From positions 1-38,221 of the IMG/VR virus record IMGVR_UViG_3300044960_000301: 38,221 nucleotides of DNA; one strand, 5' to 3'. This DNA is from a virus. A program made the translations under genes and the position numbers. Below the pieces are notes generated by a model. It was not told the DNA's origin, did no database searches, and saw only the letters and a list, made by a program, of their open reading frames with translations. Positions 1 to 5,587 of the stretch are shown in pieces (position 1 is the stretch's first letter; each line of letters begins with the position of its first letter).

Positions 1-125
1 CTGGCACCATCATTCCGAGCGTCGCCCTTGTGACGGCGGCTGCTGCGATCGTGAAAGCTGGCTCTTACTTCCGCGTGCAACGAATTGGGCCGACGGGCGC
101 TCTCGCGATTGGAGCCTGGAGCTAA
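1..125 (+). CDS. Tail fibre/baseplate protein, C-terminal end only
   Basis: An open frame runs in from the left edge (first complete codon at position 3) and stops with TAA at 123-125, giving the last 40 residues of a protein. The end, with GTIIPSVALV followed by KAGSYFRVQRIG and a terminal GAWS, matches the C-terminal part of a phage tail-fibre module that I recognise from many siphoviruses. The 78-residue fragment at the right edge of the window looks like the N-terminal part of that same module, so the two may be one gene split by the window ends. The start and the middle of the gene are not present. Confidence 0.7.
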   Translation, partial: GTIIPSVALVTAAAAIVKAGSYFRVQRIGPTGALAIGAWS

Positions 126-128
126 GCG

Positions 129-1178
129 ATGGGTGCAATCGCCTTACAGAGCGGGACCGGACGCATCGCACTACAAAGCGGCACAGGCGTGATCCTGCTG
201 CCGAGCGATCCAGGCCCAGGGCGGCCTGATCCTGGCCGCATCACGCAGTTCCGCAGCTCCTTGCAAATCCTAGGCATGACCTATGGTTCGTTTGCGGGGC
301 GGACGGGCGGGGGCGGCGCGGCGGAGCTGCAAGGCGCGTCCACTCTCTCGATGACGGCGACCGCGGCGCTCTCCACGCAAATTACCTGTGCGAGCTCGAC
401 GACGCTCTCGCTCACGGCGAGCGCAGCCCTGACCTCACAAATCACTTGTGCGGGCTCTGCAGCACTGTCGATCACTTCCAGCGGCTCTCTGAGCACCTCG
501 ATAGCCTGTGCTGGAGTGGCCACGCTGAGCATGGCCTCCTTGGGCAGCCTCACGACCAGCATTACCCTTGCTGCGAGCGGTGCACAGCTCACGATGAGCT
601 CAACTGGATCACTGACGACCAGCATTGCCCTTGCCTCCAGCAACAACAACCTCACCATCAACGCGTCGGGAACGTTGTCGCTGGGCTCTGGCATGAGTGC
701 CTCGGCTGCGCTCACTATCGACGCGGCGGCGGTGCTGAGCACACAGATCACAGTGGCAGGTGCGGCGGCGCTGTCGCTGACCGGCTTCGCGGCGCTCACC
801 ACGTCCATCGAGCTTCAGGGAGCCACTAGCGTGTCGATGACCTGCACGGCCTCGCTCACCACATCGTTATCTCTGGTGGCGGCGGTGACGTGTACCGTGA
901 ACGCCTCGGCTTCGCTCGCCACGGTCATCAGCCTGTCAGGTGCGGCGGCTCTCACCATCAATGCGACGGGCGTGGCCACGACGGCGATTCGATTCCAGGC
1001 GGCGGGGCTGATCTCTATTACCGCGTCGGCTAGCCTGGATGTGGTGCGATTTTCACAAACCTTTGCCGTGCGCGTCTCCGTGTCTGATCGTCTCAATGCC
1101 ACGCTGACCGTCGGGACGCCGATTTCCGTTCGGCTCAGCGCGTTGGATAGCATCGACATCTGCCTGACGGCGGGATGA
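129..1178 (+). CDS. Repetitive Ala/Ser/Thr-rich virion (tail fibre-like) protein
   Basis: This 349-residue protein starts at ATG 129, with GGAG at 118-121 placed seven bases before it and overlapping the upstream stop. Residues 1-20 are a direct repeat (IALQSGTG twice) and about 55-65 are glycine-rich. From about 70 to 310 the chain is built from roughly 20-residue imperfect repeats with the pattern LSxTxxxxLxTxIxxA, alternating small and aliphatic residues as in a beta-solenoid or fibrous shaft. The last 40 residues break the pattern. No enzymatic motif is visible. Position among tail genes and composition suggest a tail-tip or fibre shaft; the exact role is inference. Confidence 0.75.
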   Translation: MGAIALQSGTGRIALQSGTGVILLPSDPGPGRPDPGRITQFRSSLQILGMTYGSFAGRTGGGGAAELQGASTLSMTATAALSTQITCASSTTLSLTASAALTSQITCAGSAALSITSSGSLSTSIACAGVATLSMASLGSLTTSITLAASGAQLTMSSTGSLTTSIALASSNNNLTINASGTLSLGSGMSASAALTIDAAAVLSTQITVAGAAALSLTGFAALTTSIELQGATSVSMTCTASLTTSLSLVAAVTCTVNASASLATVISLSGAAALTINATGVATTAIRFQAAGLISITASASLDVVRFSQTFAVRVSVSDRLNATLTVGTPISVRLSALDSIDICLTAG

Positions 1179-1206
1179 TTCGTTTCACAAAAGGAGGGAG
1201 AGAGAC

Positions 1207-2088
1207 ATGTCGATCAAAGCGTTGTTATTGAGCATGCCGCAAGAGGAACAAAACGCCATGCCCTACTCGCAGCTCTGCGAACTGCGGTTGTCCGCATACG
1301 CTGAGCACCTCAGTCAAATGGACGTGCCTGAAAAGCTCGCTGCCTGGGATGGCATCATGCGAACGAAGTATGGCACGACGGTGAAGCTCTGGAACAAAAT
1401 CTATGATTCCTACGTCATGGCGCTCATGACCGTGCGCTATGGCGAGCACGTCGGCCACTGGCCCACGGAATTCTCCTCCCATGATATCGAGCGTGCGGGG
1501 CAATGGGAGCTGGGCCATACGCCAGTCGGCATTCAATACTTGCGAAATCGAGGTGCCATGCTGGCCACGCATGCGGCAATCTGGACGCTCGTGGCAGGCG
1601 CGATGGCCTGCTTGGGCACGCCGCTTGACTGGCTGGTCAGCGTGCCGATCATCGGCACCGCCATGACGGATTACCTGGAGAACAAGCTCGCTGATCATCT
1701 ATTTCGCACAGCGACCTTCGCGAAGCCATCCGTCCTGGCCGTGGCCCTCTATACCGCGGCTCCTGGCGAAACGGGCGGAGGCACGGAAGTAAGTGGTGGC
1801 GGCTATGCGCGCGTCGCCAACAATCCCCAGGACAGCAACTGGAACGGCACGCATGGCACGACTTCGGGTGCGTCGAGCGGATCTGGGGGCGTGGTGAGCA
1901 ACGCGGGGACGCTCACCTTTCCGACGCCTACGGCGAGTTGGGGAACGGTGACGCACTTCGGGCTGTTCGACGCCACGACGGGAGGCAATCTGCTCGTCTA
2001 TGGTGCGCTGACCGCCAGCAAGACCATCAACAACGGGGACCCTGCGCCGACGTTCCAGCCCGCGGCACTCACCTTTACCTTCGCCTAA
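1207..2088 (+). CDS. Tail fibre-type structural protein with unusual N-terminal extension
   Basis: This 293-residue protein has a strong Shine-Dalgarno (AAAGGAGGG) upstream of ATG 1207. Residues about 155-293 match a common phage virion family that begins with a DYLENKLADHLF-type helix and contains VALYTAAPG, GTEVSGGGYAR, FPTPTASWGTV, GLFDA and NNGDP. This family is usually a stand-alone tail or minor structural protein. The first 150 residues are helical, contain a hydrophobic stretch near 120-150 and have no relative I recognise, so the gene looks like a fusion. Neighbouring genes are all tail or lysis genes, supporting a virion role. Confidence 0.75.
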   Translation: MSIKALLLSMPQEEQNAMPYSQLCELRLSAYAEHLSQMDVPEKLAAWDGIMRTKYGTTVKLWNKIYDSYVMALMTVRYGEHVGHWPTEFSSHDIERAGQWELGHTPVGIQYLRNRGAMLATHAAIWTLVAGAMACLGTPLDWLVSVPIIGTAMTDYLENKLADHLFRTATFAKPSVLAVALYTAAPGETGGGTEVSGGGYARVANNPQDSNWNGTHGTTSGASSGSGGVVSNAGTLTFPTPTASWGTVTHFGLFDATTGGNLLVYGALTASKTINNGDPAPTFQPAALTFTFA

Positions 2089-2127
2089 GCACGCCTCGAC
2101 GCACAGGGCAGGAAGGAGGTCGCGCAC

Positions 2128-2442
2128 ATGGCGGTGGTCCTCGTGAGGGGAGATGGCGGCTCGAAAGTCCACGGCACTATCGTTGGCAGCGACGGCGCAC
2201 CCATTGATTTGTCCGGGAAGACCGTGACGCTTGCCTATACACTGGCGGGCGGACCGCTGGTCAAGAGACCGATGACAGTGCTGAATCAGGCGACGAACAA
2301 GGGAGAGGCAGAGTATCAGCTCACGACGAGCGATTTGTCGTCATCGGGAGAATTCGAGGCGGAAATTATTGTTCAGGACGGGCAGAGTGACCAGCTCACA
2401 ACGGAGAAGTTTCGGTGTCGCGTGCGGGAGCCGAAATCATGA
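2128..2442 (+). CDS. BppU-like baseplate upper protein domain
   Basis: This 104-residue protein starts at ATG 2128, preceded by AAGGAGG. It consists of one beta-rich domain with the pattern GDGGSKVHGTIVGSDGAPIDL, GKTVTLAY, KGEAEYQL and GEFEAEIIV. This resembles the N-terminal domain of BppU-type baseplate proteins and of many small phage tail proteins. Its stop overlaps the next start in an ATGA arrangement, so the two are probably translationally coupled. It likely contributes to the baseplate or tail tip; the exact position cannot be told from sequence. Confidence 0.7.
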   Translation: MAVVLVRGDGGSKVHGTIVGSDGAPIDLSGKTVTLAYTLAGGPLVKRPMTVLNQATNKGEAEYQLTTSDLSSSGEFEAEIIVQDGQSDQLTTEKFRCRVREPKS

Positions 2443-2954
2443 CGCCGGACCAATGGCAGACGCTGGCAGCCTTTCGTGGCATGACGAAAGACTATTCCGG
2501 TCGAACCATCGACGTGCGAGACTATTCCTATGCGACGATGTGCTGGCTCAATCAGCTACAACGACGGCTCGGTGCGCCAATTCTACTGATTCGCGGGAAT
2601 CACGGACCAGACGGCAGCGCCGTTGACTGGTGCTGTCCGGACGTGCCGTATGCGCGCCTCGCAATGGAGGTGCTGAGCTTGCCACTCGCCGTCGGCCTCT
2701 ATTCCGGCATGTCGGTCCATACGGATTCGCGACCGCTGGTGCCATATACGCGACCGGCGCGCTGGATGGCGGTGCATGAGGACGAGGAGGACAAGTTGGG
2801 CGATTTGCGGCGGCTAATTTATCGGCGGGACGACGGCTGGTCTTATCTGGTGTGGTCTGAGCGTGATGGGCTGGCCTTCCAGGCATTGCAGACGGTCGTG
2901 GCACTCGCCGAAGCGCGGCGGATGAAGACGCTCGGTGCTGAGCGTGAGACATGA
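2439..2954 (+). CDS. Putative M15-like zinc peptidase (endolysin or tail lysin)
   Basis: I choose ATG 2439 (171 aa), which overlaps the upstream stop as ATGA and has GGGAG eight bases before it; a GTG at 2415 is possible but less likely. A zinc-site pattern of M15/hedgehog type is visible: H55 in GNHGPDGSAVDW with D63, then H94 and D96 in SVHTDSRP. The H-to-D spacing is one residue longer than the canonical SxHxxGxAxD. A C-terminal helical region follows. If active it would cleave peptidoglycan peptide bonds for lysis or DNA entry. The next gene encodes a membrane-anchored coil, which fits a lysis pair. Assignment is by motif only. Confidence 0.5.
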   Translation: MTPDQWQTLAAFRGMTKDYSGRTIDVRDYSYATMCWLNQLQRRLGAPILLIRGNHGPDGSAVDWCCPDVPYARLAMEVLSLPLAVGLYSGMSVHTDSRPLVPYTRPARWMAVHEDEEDKLGDLRRLIYRRDDGWSYLVWSERDGLAFQALQTVVALAEARRMKTLGAERET

Positions 2955-3271
2955 TAGACAGAAAGGAGCGGGCTGGACGCATGGCTCAATCTGATATCTC
3001 GGATGCAATCGTCTCGTTTTGCTTGGGCTTGCTTGGAGGCGCAGGAACGGTGGCGGGATACTTGACAAAACGCTTTCGACGGATTGAGGCGAACCTCGAA
3101 GAGAAAGCCAGTGCCAAGCTCGTGAGTGAGCACGCACTGAAACTGGCGGCGCAAGAAGAAATGAACTATGCGACAGGGCAGCGTCTCAGCGCAATCGAGC
3201 AGGGCGTGCGGGACATGAACCAGAAAATCGACCGGATCCTCTTTATCGTCGTCAAGGAGGCCAAGCAATGA
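2951..3271 (+). CDS. Small membrane-anchored coiled-coil protein, lysis-associated candidate
   Basis: The gene follows the putative peptidase with an ATGA overlap (106 aa from 2951). An alternative ATG at 2981 has AAAGGAG thirteen bases upstream and would give 96 aa. One hydrophobic helix (IVSFCLGLLGGAGTVAGYL) near the N-terminus is followed by a basic residue cluster and a long amphipathic heptad-like helix to the end. This is the topology of inner-membrane spanins and some accessory holin proteins, and it would place the coil in the cytoplasm or periplasm depending on orientation. It is the last gene before a terminator region. Confidence 0.6.
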   Translation: MIDRKERAGRMAQSDISDAIVSFCLGLLGGAGTVAGYLTKRFRRIEANLEEKASAKLVSEHALKLAAQEEMNYATGQRLSAIEQGVRDMNQKIDRILFIVVKEAKQ

Positions 3272-3385
3272 TTGAACGCATGCACCAATGACTCCGCACG
3301 CACCTCCGCCTCCGTTCCTGAATGTCTCCTACCACGAACAACGTCCGACGAGATATTGAGCATCCTATAGAACGCCAACGCCTCA

Positions 3386-3395
3386 GTACTAGTAC
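3386..3395. repeat. Perfect 10-bp palindrome GTACTAGTAC
   Basis: The sequence is identical on both strands and lies in the non-coding boundary region just upstream of an inverted repeat. It could be a dimeric protein binding site, but ten bases alone is weak evidence. Confidence 0.35.
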
Positions 3396-3409
3396 CTAGT
3401 GCTCTGCTC

Positions 3410-3455
3410 GTGCTCTGCGCACGGCCTCTGATTTCCTAGTCTGAGCGCAGAGCAC
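3410..3455. repeat. 11-bp perfect inverted repeat with 24-nt loop
   Basis: GTGCTCTGCGC (3410-3420) is the exact reverse complement of GCGCAGAGCAC (3445-3455). No T-run follows, so it is not a classical terminator. It may be a transcript-end stabilising hairpin or an operator. A second partial copy of the left arm (GTGCTCTG) lies directly upstream. Confidence 0.5.
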
Positions 3456-3471
3456 AGCATGTTCTCCAAGT

Positions 3472-3497
3472 GGTCCGGCCTTCTGGACCCCTGTTTT
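3472..3497 (+). terminator. Probable intrinsic terminator after the lysis genes
   Basis: GGTCCGG (3472-3478) pairs with CTGGACC (3483-3489), including one G-T wobble, around a CCTT tetraloop. Four T residues follow at 3494-3497 after CCTG. It sits about 200 bases after the last late gene. The T-run is short, so efficiency is uncertain. Confidence 0.5.
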
Positions 3498-3580
3498 GCC
3501 CCAAAACCCCTGAAAAAACGGGCCTTTCTGCACAACGTAGAAATCTCCAAGAGAAGGCGATTTTCCTCTTGGCAATATGA

Positions 3581-3609
3581 TTGATGATATGCCAAAATCC
3601 AAGTGTAAG
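3581..3609 (+). promoter_or_regulatory. Weak sigma70-like promoter candidate for the first early gene
   Basis: TTGATG at 3581-3586 and TGTAAG at 3604-3609 are separated by exactly 17 bases; each matches four of six consensus positions. The predicted start near 3616 would place the structured leader (from 3621) at the very 5' end of the transcript. The match is weak and could be chance. Confidence 0.3.
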
Positions 3610-3620
3610 GCGATTTTACC

Positions 3621-3660
3621 GGGACGCCCCTCCCGCCGCAAAGGCAAAGGGCATGGAGGA
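3621..3660 (+). promoter_or_regulatory. Structured mRNA leader, copy 1 (pseudoknot-capable)
   Basis: GGGA (3621-3624) can pair with TCCC (3631-3634). The loop of that hairpin contains GCCC (3626-3629), which can pair with GGGC (3649-3652), giving an H-type pseudoknot. A GCC/GGC mini-hairpin lies between (3635-3645). The element ends at the Shine-Dalgarno GGAGG (3655-3659) of the gene at 3665. CCTCC (3629-3633) could instead pair with the GGAGG, an arrangement that would block ribosome entry. Near-identical leaders precede the genes at 4078 and 4663. No known riboswitch class was recognised. Confidence 0.6.
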
Positions 3661-3664
3661 CACC

Positions 3665-3892
3665 ATGTATAGAATAGTCTATGAATACCGAGATCGGTTC
3701 CCGCGTTATCTTGACCCAACGGACAGCTCGCTGAGTTACGCGGAGACTCTGAGCCAAGCGCGGCGCCATGCGCGACGAGTCGCAGGTGCCACGCGCAGCC
3801 GACCGCTCGTTGACAGCGCAGACTACCCACCGTCCGTTGTCGAGCGACGCACGAACCGGGACTTCCAGGTAACGATAATTGACATAGGTTAG
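3665..3892 (+). CDS. Small protein of unknown function, first early gene
   Basis: I choose ATG 3665 (75 aa) because GGAGG lies five bases upstream at the end of the structured leader; longer starts upstream would run through that leader. The protein is basic and mostly helical in the middle (TLSQARRHARRVAG), with no recognisable domain, signal peptide or membrane helix. Its position just after the late terminator and behind a regulated leader suggests an early accessory or host-interaction role, which is inference. Confidence 0.6.
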   Translation: MYRIVYEYRDRFPRYLDPTDSSLSYAETLSQARRHARRVAGATRSRPLVDSADYPPSVVERRTNRDFQVTIIDIG

Positions 3893-3900
3893 AGGCGGAC

Positions 3901-4022
3901 ATGAGCATCACGATCCAGACCGCTCAGACAGCATGACGATAGAGATACCAGGCGTCTGCATCATCCCATCCCCAATGCCCGATCAGGGAGAAGGAGCAGG
4001 ACCATGCGAGGAGTGGAGATAG
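3901..4022 (+). other. Two overlapping mini-ORFs, possibly a degenerate gene remnant
   Basis: ATG 3901 opens an 11-codon frame reading MSITIQTAQTA, which closely resembles the start of the downstream gene at 4078 (MNISIQTEG). Its stop overlaps a second ATG at 3933, which opens a 29-codon frame ending at 4022. The resemblance suggests a truncated duplicate. Either frame could also be an expressed micropeptide, but the evidence is slight. Confidence 0.25.
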
Positions 4023-4035
4023 GAATGTGTTAGGA

Positions 4036-4073
4036 GGGACGCCCCTCCCGCCGAGAGGCGAAGGGCAGGAGGA
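4036..4073 (+). promoter_or_regulatory. Structured mRNA leader, copy 2
   Basis: The same plan as copy 1: GGGA (4036-4039) with TCCC (4046-4049), loop GCCC (4041-4044) with GGGC (4063-4066), and a GCC/GGC hairpin closed by a GAGA (GNRA-type) tetraloop (4050-4059). The Shine-Dalgarno GGAGG is at 4068-4072. CCTCC (4044-4048) is complementary to that site. Confidence 0.6.
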
Positions 4074-4077
4074 CATC

Positions 4078-4614
4078 ATGAATATCTCAATCCAGACCGA
4101 GGGTCGCCGGACTTACCTGACCGGCGACACCTATCCCCTCCGGGACCGGTTGCGTGCCATCGGCGCGCACTGGGACCCCGAGCGCAAGGCCTGGTGGACG
4201 GCCAAGCGCGAGGAGGCCGCGAAACTCGTGGCCTCCGTAGCATCCACACAGTCTTCAGACGCTCCGCGCGATGGTCTCTTCTCTCTCGTCGTTGCCCGCG
4301 TCCGCTATCATGGGCATGCCTATTATCTGGCTGGCCGATCTGACGGCCAGCCAGTGACGACGAAGGACGGGAGTCGCTCGCTTCTCTACTTTCGCGACGG
4401 CAGCAAACAGTTCTGGGCCTCCAGTTCAGAGCTTATGATCATCAGCGCTTATCAGACTCCTCGGAGCATCAACGAGCTGCGCGCCTTCGCGGCCGCCGTC
4501 CAGGCCCAACAGGAGCCCGATGAGTGCTGGGCCTGCAAGAAATTTTGCACCTGTGCGAGCGGGTTCTGCCGTCACCATCACGATGGATGCGATGTGTGCG
4601 GCGCGGATCATTGA
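4078..4614 (+). CDS. DUF5710/HARP-like domain protein with C-terminal zinc-binding cluster
   Basis: ATG 4078 follows GGAGG of leader copy 2 (178 aa). Residues about 10-50 (TYPLRDRLRAIGAHWDPERK, then AWW) match a small domain found in phage and plasmid proteins and related to HARP/DUF5710 domains. These are linked to binding of nucleic-acid structures in helicases and primases. A central region of about 100 residues is not recognised. The last 30 residues are rich in Cys and His (CWAC, CTC, CRHHHDGC, CGADH) and probably bind zinc. A DNA-binding accessory role in replication is a reasonable inference; no catalytic motif is visible. Confidence 0.6.
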   Translation: MNISIQTEGRRTYLTGDTYPLRDRLRAIGAHWDPERKAWWTAKREEAAKLVASVASTQSSDAPRDGLFSLVVARVRYHGHAYYLAGRSDGQPVTTKDGSRSLLYFRDGSKQFWASSSELMIISAYQTPRSINELRAFAAAVQAQQEPDECWACKKFCTCASGFCRHHHDGCDVCGADH

Positions 4615-4617
4615 CGA

Positions 4618-4656
4618 GGGATGCCCATCCCGCCTCGGTCGGGGCAAAGGGCGGAG
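4618..4656 (+). promoter_or_regulatory. Structured mRNA leader, copy 3 (diverged)
   Basis: GGGA (4618-4621) pairs with TCCC (4628-4631), loop GCCC (4623-4626) with GGGC (4649-4652), and the central hairpin is enlarged to GCCTC/GGGGC around GGTC (4632-4645). The sequence differs from copies 1 and 2 but the pairings are kept. Loop and central stem positions changed together, which supports selection on structure. CATC (4626-4629) can pair with GATG (4656-4659) next to the start codon, in place of the CCTCC:GGAGG pairing of the other copies. Confidence 0.55.
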
Positions 4657-4662
4657 ATGATC

Positions 4663-5157
4663 ATGCATGCGGGGCGTTTAATTGACAGGATTCATGACAC
4701 GCAAGAGCGTCTAATTCTCCGTGTTCAGGATCGCGGCGGACGCTGCCTGGACGTCTACGTCCGCGAAGAGGATCGCGCGGACGCCGCCTCCATCTGGGGT
4801 GGCGGCCCGGTCCGCTACGAGTACCGGGGACGAAAGGCCTGGCTCATCCCCATCAGGGAACGGTCAAAGTGGCCGTCCCAGTCTCAGCCTAAGCCAACGA
4901 GAGGCGTGGATTCTCCCATTAAAGAAAGGAGAGAAATCATGGCCAAAGTATATTCAGCGCGACTCTTGGATCGGTTCGAACTCGCGAATGGGCGACTCGT
5001 CATTAGAGCGCAAGATTATAACGGCAGGATCATCGAGGTGGCCGTGCGGGAGCCTGATAGAGCTGATGCATGTCGGCTCTACGGGAGGGAGGGTTTCCTG
5101 TACCAGTACCGAGGGGGCAGGCCCTTCTTCCTCGCAGACGAGTCCGAGGCGGAATGA
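4663..5157 (+). CDS. Tandem-duplicated small-domain protein with internal start
   Basis: ATG 4663 follows GGCGGAG of leader copy 3 (164 aa); ATG 4657 is an alternative. The protein contains two homologous halves. Residues 1-66 have GRLIDRIH, LILRVQDRGGRCLDVYVRE, DRADAASIWGG and YEYRGRKAWLI. Residues 93-164 have ARLLDRFE, LVIRAQDYNGRIIEVAVRE, DRADACRLYG and YQYRGGRPFFL. Between them, an in-frame ATG at 4939 has its own Shine-Dalgarno (AAAGGAGAG, 4925-4932), so the second half may also be made separately as a 72-aa protein. Function unknown; the small beta-rich domain has no motif I recognise. Confidence 0.65.
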   Translation: MHAGRLIDRIHDTQERLILRVQDRGGRCLDVYVREEDRADAASIWGGGPVRYEYRGRKAWLIPIRERSKWPSQSQPKPTRGVDSPIKERREIMAKVYSARLLDRFELANGRLVIRAQDYNGRIIEVAVREPDRADACRLYGREGFLYQYRGGRPFFLADESEAE

Positions 5158-5174
5158 CGCAATAAGGAGGACGT

Positions 5175-5420
5175 ATGACGGACTCCAATGATCATTTAAC
5201 TATACTCTGGGCGGCGGAGGTCCGCCGGCGACGGCAGGCGCTCCGCGAGCAGATGGAGCGGCACCGGGCGGTGCTTCGGACGCAGCGGCGAAATGCACGA
5301 TGGGAGGAAGGTCGTCTGCTGGACGAGGCGGCTGCATCACGGGCGGCCGCCCGAAAGGCGGCCTGGCTCGCCGCCGCCGTGCTCATGACGATCCTCATCA
5401 TCGTGACCGCTCTTCTGTGA
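5175..5420 (+). CDS. Small tail-anchored membrane protein
   Basis: The protein has 81 residues, with AAGGAGG ending seven bases before ATG 5175. A long, Arg-rich helix (residues 15-60) is followed by one C-terminal hydrophobic helix (AAWLAAAVLMTILIIVTALL) and no tail beyond it. This is a tail-anchored topology with a cytoplasmic coiled coil. There is no lipobox or signal peptide. It lies at the end of the early small-gene group. A role in host membrane interaction is possible but not shown. Confidence 0.6.
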   Translation: MTDSNDHLTILWAAEVRRRRQALREQMERHRAVLRTQRRNARWEEGRLLDEAAASRAAARKAAWLAAAVLMTILIIVTALL

Positions 5421-5520
5421 TCACTAATCTTCCGGCTGCCGGCGCCGCCGCTGAGTGCGCCGGACGGGCTCTACGCTCTCAGACGGCGTGGTGCCCGTGC
5501 CTTAATAGCGTTGAGCGCGC

Positions 5521-5571
5521 GGCGGTCGCGGGTCCCTCTCCCGCGACCGCCTAGGGCCTCTATGCGGAGGC
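5521..5571 (+). promoter_or_regulatory. Strong 12-bp hairpin plus second hairpin before the ATPase gene
   Basis: GGCGGTCGCGGG (5521-5532) is the perfect complement of CCCGCGACCGCC (5540-5551) around a 7-nt loop. A second hairpin, GCCTC/GAGGC (5556-5560, 5567-5571), follows at once. No T-run follows either, so this is not a standard terminator. It may protect or process the mRNA, or cause partial termination between the small early genes and the ATPase operon. The rest of 5421-5587 shows nothing else. Confidence 0.5.
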
Positions 5572-5587
5572 TATAAGGGTGGAGTCA

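Larger units (their letters stand above)
3272..3664. other. Non-coding boundary between the late block and the first early genes
   Basis: About 390 bases with no convincing gene. Reading left to right it holds a perfect 10-bp palindrome (3386-3395), an 11-bp inverted repeat (3410-3455), a terminator-like hairpin (3472-3497), a TTTTG/CAAAA mini-hairpin (3494-3506) and an 11-base direct repeat AAGGCGATTTT (3554-3564 and 3607-3617). A weak promoter candidate (3581-3609) follows, then the first copy of the structured leader (3621-3660). It separates lysis-type genes from small accessory genes, so it is a natural place for transcription to end and restart. Confidence 0.7.

Noticed and set aside
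3621-4656. Assignment of the leader RNA to a known riboswitch
   Set aside because: I compared the pattern from memory with fluoride, preQ1, SAM-II/SAH, ZTP and guanidine types and found no match in conserved bases.
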